DNA from: CAKOSP01 sp044432745
GTDB lineage: Bacteria > Bacillota_I > Bacilli_A > RF39 > UBA660
Assembly: GCA_044432745.1 (NCBI GenBank)
Contig: JAWXUH010000015.1
Coordinates: 1 to 15,144, forward strand
Reading direction: 5' to 3'
DNA: 15,144 nt
The notes beneath the pieces are model-generated. The model had not been told where the DNA came from and did not search any database. It saw only the letters and a list, made by a program, of their open reading frames with translations. The translations under genes and the position numbers were made by a program. Shown here one piece after another: positions 7,352 to 15,144 of this stretch (its first letter is position 1; every line of letters begins with the position of its first letter).

Positions 7352-8014
7352 ATGAGTTATAATATTGCGATAGATGGACCAGCAAGTGCTGGTAAAAGTA
7401 CTACGGCTAAGTTGCTAGCTAAGAGACTTGATTATATATATGTAGAAACAGGTTCTATGTATAGGGCAATATCAGTTTATTTATGTGAACAAAATATTCA
7501 ATATAATTGCGAAGCTGATGTAATAAAAGAATTAGATAAAATATTTATAGATATAAAATATAAAGATGGTGTACAACATATTTTTGTTAATGAACAAGAC
7601 GTAACTGATAAACTTAGAAGAGAAGAAATAGGAGAGATAGCTTCAATTATTGCTCCAATACCTGAAGTAAGAGAAAAATTGTTAAATTTACAAAGAACTC
7701 TTGCAAAAAGTAATGATGTTATTATGGACGGTAGAGATATTGGTTCAGTTGTACTTCCTGATGCTGATCTTAAAATATATTTAGATGCCGATATTTCAAC
7801 AAGAGCTCAAAGAAGACATGAAGAACTAATTGAAAAAGGTATGACTAAGACTCTTGATGAAGTAAGAGAAGATATTAAACAAAGAGATTATAGAGATATG
7901 ACTAGAGAAACATCTCCGCTTATTAAAGCAGATGATGCTGTTGTTATAGATGATACTAATTTAACTAAAGATGAAGTTCTTGATAAAATTGTATCATTAA
8001 TAAAAAAACATTAA
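7352..8014 (+). CDS. cmk: Cytidylate kinase
   Basis: This 220-residue enzyme phosphorylates CMP and dCMP with ATP in the cytoplasm, a core step of pyrimidine nucleotide recycling and supply. Family features: the opening IAIDGPASAGKST with P-loop K15, the VETGSMYRA substrate segment, MDGRDIGSVV (residues 125-134), the CMP-specific insert, and a lid region RDYRDMTRETSPL with conserved arginines. Length matches the 215-230 usual for bacterial Cmk. In many Firmicutes cmk neighbours rpsA or the engA (der) gene; here it stands alone between terminators. Start 7352 is chosen from AAAGAGG 8 bases upstream. Confidence 0.97.
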   Translation: MSYNIAIDGPASAGKSTTAKLLAKRLDYIYVETGSMYRAISVYLCEQNIQYNCEADVIKELDKIFIDIKYKDGVQHIFVNEQDVTDKLRREEIGEIASIIAPIPEVREKLLNLQRTLAKSNDVIMDGRDIGSVVLPDADLKIYLDADISTRAQRRHEELIEKGMTKTLDEVREDIKQRDYRDMTRETSPLIKADDAVVIDDTNLTKDEVLDKIVSLIKKH

Positions 8015-8036
8015 TTTTAATTAATGTTTTTTCTTT
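8003..8036 (+). terminator. Rho-independent terminator overlapping the end of cmk
   Basis: A perfect 12-bp stem (AAAAAACATTAA 8003-8014 with TTAATGTTTTTT 8021-8032), a six-base loop and a T-rich tail. The left arm is the last coding codons and the TAA of cmk, so the terminator is built into the gene end. Confidence 0.85.
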
Positions 8037-8227
8037 CTGTAAATATAAAAATGTTGTTTTTCCATTAAAATAAAATTTAACAAAAAAGATTATTTATGCT
8101 AAAAAAATACTAAATAGCGTGAATAAAAAATAAATATCATAAAAAAAATAGATTTTTTATTAAAAATATTATACTATATATATAGGAATATAAAACTAGA
8201 AAGGTATAAAATAGTTAGGTGTTATAA
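8037..8227 (+). promoter_or_regulatory. AT-rich leader of the type VII secretion operon with a candidate -10
   Basis: About 190 bases without a gene, extremely A/T-rich with several A-tracts. TATACT at 8170-8175 is a reasonable -10; no clear -35 is seen. A6-TAGA-T6 at 8143-8158 can fold back on itself or act as a bent or UP-like element. AGGTG at 8217-8221 is a weak ribosome site six bases before ATG 8228. No small open frame with a ribosome site, and in particular no WXG100-type gene, is visible. Confidence 0.4.
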
Positions 8228-11200
8228 ATGAAAGTAATAATTGTTGGAGAGAATAAGCTGCAAAATTTAAATATTCCAGATTTTATATCAGAAACATATA
8301 CAATAACATTTTGCGACAACAATGACGTTAATAAATACTTAACTTTTGAAAAAAAAGACAATGTCATTCATGTAATATCAAACGATCTAATTACTTTTTT
8401 AGATTCAAATGGCTATAGAGAAGAAGTAAATCTTTTAAATGAAAGTTTTTTGAATTTTAGAATAACTGGAAGTGATGATATATACGAAATGTATGTGTTT
8501 TTTCAAAATAAAAATTATACTTATTTTACAAATGATTCTTCTAATACTTTACTTATAGGTAATGAATCAGATAACAATATATTGTTAGATTCAAATAAGG
8601 TTTTTAAAGTTAAAATTGGAGTTGAAAAAAACAATTACTATTTTGAATGTGATAATAAAATATTTTGCAATGGTAGATTATTAAAAACATCAAAAATATT
8701 TACAGGTGATATATTATTTATAAATGGTATTGAAATTATTTGTATGAATAAATTTTTTGCTATAAAAACATATAACGATAATTTAGTTAAATTACAGAAC
8801 TTAAAAGTGTTTGAAAATACCGATTCTAGAGAATACATTTTAGAAGAATCAAATCTTTCTAAAGTATACTCTGAAAGTGAATTATTTTATCATGTTCCAA
8901 GATTAAGAGAAGTTATTGAGATAAAAAAAATAGTTATTGATCCACCACCTGAAGTTTCTGATAAAGAAAATATACCAGGGTGGGTAAATTCTTTAACAAG
9001 AGTAACAATGGTTACATATTCATTTATAAGAGGTTATAACATTTATGTAGGTGTGTTTGTAAATGGAGATCCGTGGTCGGAACATATTGCTAATATAGTT
9101 TTATGTTTAGGTATGTTAGTAGGTAGTTTAATTGCTCCATTAGTGATAAATCAATACAAAAAAAAGAATGAACAAAGTTATTTAGAAAAAAGAATCAGAA
9201 CATATACAGAATATTTAAATGATAGAGAAAGAATAATTTTAAACGCAATAAATGAACAAAAACAAATATTATTAAATGAAAATATATCAGCAATTCAAGC
9301 TTACGATACAATAGTTAATAAAAGAAAATCGTTTTGGTCTAAGAGAACTAAAGATGATGATTTTTTAAATATACGTTTAGGTCTTGGTGAAATATCAAGT
9401 AAGCTAGAGATTGATGCTCCAGAAAGGCGTTTTACTGTTGAAAAAGATGAGTTATTAGAAAAAGTTTATGAATTAAAAGAAAAATATTTAAAAGTAAACA
9501 ACGTACCTATAATGTACTCATTGAGAGATAGTAAGTTAACAGCTATTATATCAGAAGCATCTACAAAAGATAATTTTATAAATCAGATAATATCTCAATT
9601 AACTACAACACATAGTCCTTTAGATTTAAAAATACTCGTTTATACCAATAGTGAGAATGAATATAAGTGGAATTACTTGAAAACTGTTCCTCATATTTTT
9701 AATGACCAAAAAAACCTAAGATTTTTTGTTGATAACGATGAACATGCAAATGATGTATATAATAATTTTGTTGAAGATATAAAAAAAGAAAATTCTAATA
9801 AAGATTTTCCAAAATTTACAAAAAAACAAGAGATTAAAGATGGTCCATATTATTTGATATTTGTTGATGATTATCACAAATATAAAAATGATCCTTTGTT
9901 AAATTATGTTATTAAATCAAAAAATAAAGAAAATTCTATTTTTTCTATAGTAATAATCGATGAAACTATGAAAAACGTACCAGCGGATTGTAATAACTTT
10001 ATTGAACTAGGAGAAGATTCTGGAATTTTATTAAATTCACTTATAAATTCAGATGATCATTTTTCGTTCTTGCTTGAAGATAAAGAATATGATAATTTCA
10101 AAATTTGTGCAAGATTATTATCATCTATTCCTACTGCTTTTAAAAGTGAAGATTTGCAGTTACCTTCATCATTAACTTTTTTAAATATGCACGATGTTTC
10201 TAAAATAGAACAATTAAATATCCAGGGTAGATGGAAGAATAATGATCCAGTTAATTCTTTAAGTGCAATAATAGGTGTTCATAAAAATGGTGATAAATTT
10301 AAATTAAATTTACATGAAAAAAATCACGGTCCTCATGGTCTAATAGCAGGTTCAACAGGTAGTGGTAAATCTGAATTTATAATAACATATATATTATCTA
10401 TGGCACTTGAGTACCATCCTTATGAAGTTCAGTTTGTATTGATTGATTACAAGGGTGGTGGACTAGCAGGAGCTTTTGAGAATAAAGAAACAAAAACAAG
10501 ATTACCTCATTTAGTAGGAACAATAACAAATTTAGATATTTCAGAAATGAATAGAACTTTGGTTTCTATTCGAAGTGAAGTTAAAAGAAGACAGATAGTT
10601 TTTAATACTTGTCGTGAAAAATTAAATGAGAGTACAGTAGACATATATAAATATCAAAGATTCTATAGAGATGGACTTGTTGAAGAACCTATGTCTCATT
10701 TATTTATTGTAAGTGATGAGTTTGCAGAATTAAAAAGTCAAAGACCAGAATTTATGAATGAGATAATAAGTATAGCTAGAATTGGTAGATCGCTAGGTGT
10801 ACATTTAATACTTGCAACTCAAAAACCAAGTGGTGTAGTTAATGATCAAATTTGGAGTAATTCTAAATTTAAAGTTTGTTTAAAAGTTCAAAATAAGTCT
10901 GATAGTATGGAAATGTTAAAAAGACCAGAGGCAGCAAGTATAAAAGAAACAGGTAGATTTTATTTACAGGTTGGATATGACGAATATTTCGAAATAGGAC
11001 AATCTGGTTGGACAGGTGCAAAATATATACCGTCTGATAAAATGATACAAAAAATAGATAAATCTCTTGTGTTTATGAATAATGTTGGTGCTCCAATAAA
11101 AACTTTAAAAATTGATGCTCCAACAGAACTTGATAATTTTAATGATAATAAGGATCAGTTAACAAATTTAGTTCATTATATTTCTGAGTTAGGAAAAAGT

Positions 11201-12766
11201 GAAAATATAACTGTTAAAAATTTATGGTTAGATTCTATTCCAGATAAAATATATATAAAGGATTTATATGAAAAATACTCTTATGTTAAAGAAAATTACG
11301 TAATAAATCCTATAATTGGTGAATATGATATTCCAAAAAAACAAGAACAATCTCTTTTGACAATTAATTTCAATGAAGAAGGAAACATAACTTTATGTGG
11401 TCAAAGTGGAAGTGGTAAAGACAAATTATTATCAACTTTAATATATTCTATTTGTACAACATATTCTCCAGCAGAATCAAATTTATATATAATAGATTGC
11501 TCTTCTCAAATTTTGAAAAAATTCGAAAAATATCCACAAGTTGGTTGTGTATTGACTTCTGAAGATAAAGATAAATTAGAAGATTTATTAATACAACTTG
11601 TTGACGTTATAGAAGAAAGAAAAGTGCTATTTATAAATTCTGGTGGAAATTATAATGATTACATTAGAAAAAATGAAAGAAAACTTCCATTTATTACATT
11701 GATTATTCACGGGTATGAAGTTTATAAAGAAACCTTTTCAGAATATGACAATTACATACAATCGATAGCAAGAGAAGGTCAAAAACTAGGAATTAATGTT
11801 ATCATTTCTTATATATCGATTAATTCTGTTAAAAACAGACTTGGACAATATTTTCAAAAATTAATAGCTTTACAATTAACAAACGATATGGATTATAAAA
11901 TGTTTTTAGGTTGTGATAGAAGTTTAACTCATAAGAAAAATATTGGTAGAGGTCTTGTTAAAATAGAGGATGAAAGTTATGAATTTCAAACTGCTTTGAT
12001 AACTGAAGGTGATGATTATGACTACGTGCAAAGCGTTTGTAATTTAGTTAATGAAAAATTTACTAATAAAGCAAGAAATATACATTCAATACCGAATTTA
12101 GTTAAATTAGACGTGTTCAATGAAATATTTTACAGTAATGAAAATATACCAGTAGGTTTTGATTTAAAGAATAGAAAAATTCAATTTTATGATTTTAATA
12201 AAAGTATTGTATTACCAATTACCTACAAAGTTATAGATCAAGAAAAAATAAGTTTTATAAACGCATTAATTACTTCATTAAGTAATATTTCTGAGAATAA
12301 AATTTTAGTTTTTGATATAAATAGAATAGTAAAAATAGAAAGAAATAACGTTGAAATATCAACAATTGATTTTGTAAACCAATTTGTTAATTTCTATAAA
12401 TCTAATATAAACGAATTTAAATATATAATTTTTGTAGGAATGAGTCAAGAAATAGAAATTGACGATAAGTTATTAAAAACACTTGAAAGCTGTATTAATA
12501 ATATTCCTGCTGTAAGTAATATTAGATGTATCTTCATTGACAGTGCTAGTAAAATGACATCAATATTATCGAAAAAATTTATAGAGAATGTATATAAGAA
12601 AACAAATGGTATATGGCTAGGTACTGATATTTTGATGCAATCAACATTTGTTATGTCTAAAATAGATAGAAAAGATACAACAATACCATCTGACTGTATG
12701 TCTTACTTTATAAATAATAAGAATTATACAGTTGTGAAACATGTAGTGGAGAATGATTATGAATGA
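8228..12766 (+). CDS. essC: Type VII secretion system ATPase EssC (YukBA-type, FtsK/SpoIIIE family)
   Basis: EssC is the membrane-anchored motor and substrate-recognition subunit of the type VIIb secretion system, which exports WXG100/LXG proteins. The 1512-residue length matches Staphylococcus EssC (just under 1500). Order of parts: two FHA-like beta regions (~1-190), a pair of membrane helices (~261-278 and ~287-307), a coiled-coil-like charged stretch (~310-420), then three FtsK/SpoIIIE-like modules. Module 1 has Walker A AGSTGSGKSE (707-716, K714) and Walker B LFIVSDEFAEL (D830-E831). Module 2 has Walker A GQSGSGKDK (1058-1066) but the expected Walker B reads TLIIHGYE, without the usual aspartate. 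Module 3 (~1330 onward) has no P-loop. Degenerate C-terminal modules are known in EssC and take part in substrate binding. The start has a weak site, AGGTG. The TGA stop overlaps the next gene by 8 bases. Confidence 0.96.
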   Translation: MKVIIVGENKLQNLNIPDFISETYTITFCDNNDVNKYLTFEKKDNVIHVISNDLITFLDSNGYREEVNLLNESFLNFRITGSDDIYEMYVFFQNKNYTYFTNDSSNTLLIGNESDNNILLDSNKVFKVKIGVEKNNYYFECDNKIFCNGRLLKTSKIFTGDILFINGIEIICMNKFFAIKTYNDNLVKLQNLKVFENTDSREYILEESNLSKVYSESELFYHVPRLREVIEIKKIVIDPPPEVSDKENIPGWVNSLTRVTMVTYSFIRGYNIYVGVFVNGDPWSEHIANIVLCLGMLVGSLIAPLVINQYKKKNEQSYLEKRIRTYTEYLNDRERIILNAINEQKQILLNENISAIQAYDTIVNKRKSFWSKRTKDDDFLNIRLGLGEISSKLEIDAPERRFTVEKDELLEKVYELKEKYLKVNNVPIMYSLRDSKLTAIISEASTKDNFINQIISQLTTTHSPLDLKILVYTNSENEYKWNYLKTVPHIFNDQKNLRFFVDNDEHANDVYNNFVEDIKKENSNKDFPKFTKKQEIKDGPYYLIFVDDYHKYKNDPLLNYVIKSKNKENSIFSIVIIDETMKNVPADCNNFIELGEDSGILLNSLINSDDHFSFLLEDKEYDNFKICARLLSSIPTAFKSEDLQLPSSLTFLNMHDVSKIEQLNIQGRWKNNDPVNSLSAIIGVHKNGDKFKLNLHEKNHGPHGLIAGSTGSGKSEFIITYILSMALEYHPYEVQFVLIDYKGGGLAGAFENKETKTRLPHLVGTITNLDISEMNRTLVSIRSEVKRRQIVFNTCREKLNESTVDIYKYQRFYRDGLVEEPMSHLFIVSDEFAELKSQRPEFMNEIISIARIGRSLGVHLILATQKPSGVVNDQIWSNSKFKVCLKVQNKSDSMEMLKRPEAASIKETGRFYLQVGYDEYFEIGQSGWTGAKYIPSDKMIQKIDKSLVFMNNVGAPIKTLKIDAPTELDNFNDNKDQLTNLVHYISELGKSENITVKNLWLDSIPDKIYIKDLYEKYSYVKENYVINPIIGEYDIPKKQEQSLLTINFNEEGNITLCGQSGSGKDKLLSTLIYSICTTYSPAESNLYIIDCSSQILKKFEKYPQVGCVLTSEDKDKLEDLLIQLVDVIEERKVLFINSGGNYNDYIRKNERKLPFITLIIHGYEVYKETFSEYDNYIQSIAREGQKLGINVIISYISINSVKNRLGQYFQKLIALQLTNDMDYKMFLGCDRSLTHKKNIGRGLVKIEDESYEFQTALITEGDDYDYVQSVCNLVNEKFTNKARNIHSIPNLVKLDVFNEIFYSNENIPVGFDLKNRKIQFYDFNKSIVLPITYKVIDQEKISFINALITSLSNISENKILVFDINRIVKIERNNVEISTIDFVNQFVNFYKSNINEFKYIIFVGMSQEIEIDDKLLKTLESCINNIPAVSNIRCIFIDSASKMTSILSKKFIENVYKKTNGIWLGTDILMQSTFVMSKIDRKDTTIPSDCMSYFINNKNYTVVKHVVENDYE
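12748..12751 (+). promoter_or_regulatory. Ribosome binding site that sets the esaB start
   Basis: GGAG seven bases before ATG 12759. An alternative in-frame ATG at 12753 would be one base from this site, too close to use, so 12759 is preferred. The site lies inside the essC coding sequence. Confidence 0.7.
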
Positions 12767-13010
12767 TAGTAAAATTTTGATAGAACTTCATATTCCAGCT
12801 TTGAATTCTATTTACAATGTTAATTTTCCAATTAATTTAAAAGTTGGTCAAATTGTAGATTTATTGAATAAAGGATTATATGATCTTAGTGATGAAATAT
12901 ACGTAGAAAAAAATAATTTTTTATATGATGAAAACGGTGACAAGTTACCTTTCAACACTTTTATACATAGTTCGAATTTGAAAAACGGTTCTAAATTAGT
13001 ATTGTTATAA
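12759..13010 (+). CDS. esaB: YukD/EsaB-like ubiquitin-fold protein of the type VII secretion system
   Basis: An 83-residue protein with the YukD/EsaB pattern: a first beta strand (KILIELHIP), a turn, a second strand (YNVNFPINLKVGQIVDLL) leading into a helix, and a C-terminal strand GSKLVLL, a ubiquitin-like beta-grasp layout of the expected size (about 80 residues). YukD/EsaB proteins are cytoplasmic parts of type VIIb systems and are needed for secretion in Staphylococcus and Bacillus. The gene overlaps essC by 8 bases, so the two are probably translationally coupled. Order differs from Staphylococcus, where esaB precedes essB and essC. Assignment rests on size, strand pattern and position next to essC; single-sequence similarity of such a short protein is weak evidence alone. 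Confidence 0.85.
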   Translation: MNDSKILIELHIPALNSIYNVNFPINLKVGQIVDLLNKGLYDLSDEIYVEKNNFLYDENGDKLPFNTFIHSSNLKNGSKLVLL

Positions 13011-13011
13011 C

Positions 13012-13042
13012 AAAAAACTTCTAAAATATTAGAAGTTTTTTT
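13012..13042 (+). terminator. Rho-independent terminator after esaB
   Basis: A perfect 13-bp stem (AAAAAACTTCTAA 13012-13024 with TTAGAAGTTTTTT 13029-13041), a four-base loop and an in-stem T-run ending at 13042. It begins two bases after the esaB stop and ends the operon at two genes. The A-run on the left arm means it could also work on the minus strand. Confidence 0.9.
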
Positions 13043-13183
13043 ATAATCGATAGAAAAACTAATGTTGAATAGTTATCAGAATTGCTCATCATTAAAGATT
13101 TTAAATTGAATTATGTTTTGAATGAGAAATGTTTTTGCTAATTAATTTCTACAAGTAACATTAAAAACTAGAATAATGTATGC

Positions 13184-13211
13184 TTGAGTAGTATAATAAT
13201 TATTATATAAA
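13184..13211 (+). promoter_or_regulatory. Candidate promoter for the exonuclease gene
   Basis: TTGAGT (13184-13189), a 16-base spacer and TATAAA (13206-13211). A perfect TATAAT at 13192-13197 is an alternative -10, but its -35 would be the poor TAGAAT at 13169-13174. The rest of 13043-13183 shows no gene or clear structure. Confidence 0.45.
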
Positions 13212-13251
13212 GACATATTAACTATGATTATGTTTTAGAAAGAGAGAAAAA

Positions 13252-14484
13252 ATGAATTATAAAAATGAGATAAGAAATATTCAAGAAATAAGAAAAGATG
13301 AGTTTCTTAGTGAAGAAGAAAAAATATTAAATATTTTTGAAAAATTATATAATATACCAACACCAACAAAAGAATATTTATATATAAAAAGTGATTTTGA
13401 TATAAATAATATAGTTATCGAGAAAAGAGGAAAATTTTTACTAAACAATTATGAAAAAATATTGAATTCAAATCTATTTTCAGAAGAAGAAAAATTTGAG
13501 ATTAAAGAGGCAGTGTTTGATATTAGTTATAAATTATATGACTATATGAGATCGGAAGAAATTGTTAATCAACTATTAGATAGTAGATATTGTACGTATA
13601 AAACAAAATATTTGGTAGCATCATTTTATATAATAACAAGAAGGTGTAATGAAGCAGAACTTATTTTAAAATACGCTATGGGTGAATGTGATAATGAAAA
13701 TTATAAACAATTGATTGAAGAACAATTTCTAGAGTTAGAAAAGAAAAAAATTAGGCCTTATTCTCCAGGAAACGAAGTTAATAGAAAAAATTATAAAAAA
13801 ATAATGGACTATTTAAACATAGAATACGAAATTCCGATTAAAAAAGTAAGTAAGATTTCTAGAAAAAGACCGCTTGATGTAATATCTATAGAAAATTACC
13901 CTCTATTAGAAGAAGTTACAAATGCAGGTTTTAAAACATTTGTAGCATTTGATCTTGAGACTACTGGTTTTAGTAGAAATATTGATAGTATAATTGAATT
14001 ATCTGCTATAAGAGTAATTGATGGTGTTATTTCTGAAGAAGAAAAATTTATTTTTACAGAATTAGTGTATCCATATAAGAAATCTATATCTAAAAATATA
14101 ACACAATTAACAGGTATTACTAATGATATGGTTGCTAATTCTAGAGATATTTGGGATGTATTCAACGACTTTGCTAATTGGTTAGGAGATGATATATTAA
14201 TAGGTTATAATTGTAAAGCATTTGATAATGGTTTTTTAATTAGAGCAGGTAGATTAAGTAATAGGATAATTACGAACAAATATTTTGATGTTTTAGATTT
14301 TGTTAAGGAAAATAACAGTCTAATAAATTCAGAAAATTGTAAATTAGGTAGTGTTTGTGAGTCATTAGGAATAATTAACGAATCAGCTCATAGAGCATTA
14401 TCAGATTCTTTGGTAACAGCAAAAGTTTATCTGAAAGTATTAGAATTAAAAAATAGAGAAACCAACGGCTTATCTGATTTATAA
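13252..14484 (+). CDS. DEDDh-family 3'-5' exonuclease with an N-terminal helical region
   Basis: Residues ~228-405 form a DnaQ-like (RNase T/epsilon) exonuclease domain, which removes nucleotides from 3' ends of DNA or RNA using two metal ions. The full DEDDh set is visible: D234 and E236 in FDLETTGF, D325 in YNCKAFDNGF, H380 and D385 in HRALSDSLVTA. An IELSAIRV strand and the TGITNDMV motif are also typical. The first ~215 residues are charged and mostly helical, with paired-helix segments (for example YCTYKTKYLVASFYIITR) that could be TPR-like repeats; I do not recognise a family there. A linker rich in K and R (KKVSKISRKRP) joins them. At 410 residues it is longer than stand-alone epsilon-like proteins and shorter than PolC or DinG, and it has no polymerase or helicase motifs. 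GAAAGAGAG six bases upstream fixes the start. DNA or RNA substrate is unknown. Confidence 0.88.
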   Translation: MNYKNEIRNIQEIRKDEFLSEEEKILNIFEKLYNIPTPTKEYLYIKSDFDINNIVIEKRGKFLLNNYEKILNSNLFSEEEKFEIKEAVFDISYKLYDYMRSEEIVNQLLDSRYCTYKTKYLVASFYIITRRCNEAELILKYAMGECDNENYKQLIEEQFLELEKKKIRPYSPGNEVNRKNYKKIMDYLNIEYEIPIKKVSKISRKRPLDVISIENYPLLEEVTNAGFKTFVAFDLETTGFSRNIDSIIELSAIRVIDGVISEEEKFIFTELVYPYKKSISKNITQLTGITNDMVANSRDIWDVFNDFANWLGDDILIGYNCKAFDNGFLIRAGRLSNRIITNKYFDVLDFVKENNSLINSENCKLGSVCESLGIINESAHRALSDSLVTAKVYLKVLELKNRETNGLSDL

Positions 14485-14513
14485 TGTAGCTGTTAAATAA
14501 AGGATGATTAAAC

Positions 14514-14675
14514 ATGGAAATAGACGATATAGAAGAGATAAGAAATAAACTTATAAATTATTATGGAACAGCTCTACCATTTAATGAAATAGCACAAACA
14601 GAATTAATTAAAATAGAAAGTTTATCTGATGATGATATTTTGAAAGAAGCGCGAAAATTAGGAATAATAAAATAA
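14514..14675 (+). CDS. 53-residue conserved-looking small protein
   Basis: This small acidic protein, MEIDDIEEIRNKLINYYG at its start, is preceded by AAAGGA (14499-14504) nine bases before the ATG. It lies 29 bases after the exonuclease stop with no terminator between, so it is probably co-transcribed. It looks like two or three short helices: an N-terminal helix, a YYGTALPFNEIA segment, and a C-terminal piece ESLSDDDILKEARKLGI. From memory this pattern (YYGTA near the middle and S-D-(D/E)-(D/E)-L/I...A-x-x-x-G-I near the end) recurs in short uncharacterised proteins of Firmicutes, but I cannot name the family or a function. No membrane segment, cysteine pair or DNA-binding motif is visible. 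Confidence 0.78.
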   Translation: MEIDDIEEIRNKLINYYGTALPFNEIAQTELIKIESLSDDDILKEARKLGIIK

Positions 14676-14809
14676 TATTAATTTCTAATATGTTTAAATT
14701 TTGATGTTATTATTAAACTAAAACAAATAAAAAACTACGAAATTTAAATGGTTAATGTGAAGTGCTTGAATACATTAAATGTGTAATTAATGAAAAAAAG
14801 AGATAAAAA
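14676..14809. other. Convergent intergenic region
   Basis: These 134 bases lie between the 3' ends of two convergent genes. Only weak hairpins are visible (TTAATGT 14752-14758 with ACATTAA 14772-14778; ATATTA/TAATAT at 14675-14691), neither with a proper T-run. No gene is seen. Confidence 0.5.
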
Positions 14810-15144
14810 CTAAGTTATATCAATCATTTTCCATATATGTTCGTAATATTCACTGAATTTAGAATCACTTCTACGTTGCGTAGGAGTTTTTTCTTTATCG
14901 AAATTTAAACTTACGATATCTTTAACAGTGGAAGGTCTACTAGATAATATGATTATTCTATCAGATAAACTAATACCCTCTGCTATGTCATGAGTAATCA
15001 TAACTACAGTTTTATTTTCTTCTTTAATTATTTTATGTACATCATCAGCTACAGTAAGTCTAGTTTGATAATCTAGGGCTGAAAAAGGTTCATCTAAAAG
15101 TAGTATGTCTGGCTTTATTGCTAAAGTTCTAATTAACGCAACTG
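14810..15144 (-). CDS. ABC transporter ATP-binding protein, NitT/TauT (nitrate/sulfonate/taurine-like) type, 5' partial
   Basis: On the minus strand the frame is open from the window edge to a TAG at 14810-14812, giving about 111 residues of the C-terminal half of an importer ATPase. Reading from the edge: VALIRTLAIKPD (just after the signature), Walker B ILLLDEPFSALD, an extended helix, the switch region VVMITHDIAEGISLSDRI, then ILSSRPSTVKDI. The THDIxEAixLSDRIxVLSxRP pattern is typical of SsuB/TauB/ThiZ-like ATPases, which energise uptake of sulfonates, taurine, nitrate or thiamine precursors with a separate permease and binding protein. The true start and Walker A are beyond the window, so the ATG near 15001 is internal. 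Substrate cannot be assigned. It converges with the small-protein gene. Confidence 0.92.
   Translation of the reverse strand, partial: VALIRTLAIKPDILLLDEPFSALDYQTRLTVADDVHKIIKEENKTVVMITHDIAEGISLSDRIIILSSRPSTVKDIVSLNFDKEKTPTQRRSDSKFSEYYEHIWKMIDIT

Noticed and set aside
8015..8227. A hidden WXG100 (EsxA-like) gene upstream of essC
   Set aside because: The region has no frame near 95 codons, no W-x-G codons in a helical context and no ribosome-site/ATG pair before 8228.
12764..12766. TGA read as tryptophan (Mycoplasma code), given the very low GC
   Set aside because: essC ends in TGA right at the overlap with esaB, and tryptophans in family motifs are TGG. The standard code fits everything.
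13043..13183. Non-coding RNA or riboswitch before the exonuclease gene
   Set aside because: Only a six-pair hairpin (AGAAAT/ATTTCT near 13125-13150) is visible, with no known aptamer core or terminator of its own.
14752..14778. Bidirectional terminator between the convergent genes
   Set aside because: A seven-pair AT stem with a 13-base loop and no T-run on either strand.

Overview
The window is AT-rich DNA from what looks like a low-GC, cell-walled Firmicute (Bacillota). The signs are AAAGAGG/AAAGGAG-type Shine-Dalgarno sites, AGA as the main arginine codon, U-tailed hairpin terminators, a LysM peptidoglycan amidase, and a Staphylococcus/Bacillus-type (type VIIb) secretion ATPase. TGA is used as a stop (end of the EssC gene) and tryptophan is TGG, so this is the standard bacterial code and not the Mycoplasma code. 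I cannot name the genus.

Layout, left to right. (1) 2-1273 is the C-terminal part of an N-acetylmuramoyl-L-alanine amidase with six LysM repeats, closed by a strong terminator. (2) 1362-4007 is a single 881-residue protein that I read as a carotenoid-cleavage-oxygenase (RPE65-family) propeller keeping four candidate iron histidines, fused to a C-terminal START-like lipid-binding domain. This is the most unusual gene here. (3) 4101-7265 is a tight three-gene operon: ABC ATPase, 503-residue membrane permease and an M19 metallo-dipeptidase, ended by a terminator. (4) 7352-8014 is cmk, cytidylate kinase, a monocistronic housekeeping gene. (5) 8228-13010 is a two-gene type VII secretion operon: essC (FHA, two TM, three FtsK-like ATPase modules) overlapping a YukD/EsaB ubiquitin-like gene, bounded by terminators. 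No WXG100 substrate, EssA, EssB or EsaA gene lies in the window. (6) 13252-14675 holds a DEDDh 3'-5' exonuclease with a roughly 215-residue helical N-terminal region, followed by a 53-residue small protein. (7) The minus-strand end, 14810-15144, is the C-terminal part of a NitT/TauT-type ABC transporter ATPase.

How they fit together. The window is a chain of short, self-contained transcription units, most with a recognisable terminator and a -10 element close to the first Shine-Dalgarno site. The exporter and dipeptidase genes are almost certainly co-expressed, and essC and esaB are translationally coupled. No mobile element, tRNA, rRNA, CRISPR array or integrase is seen, and base use looks even throughout, so there is no clear boundary of a horizontally acquired island.
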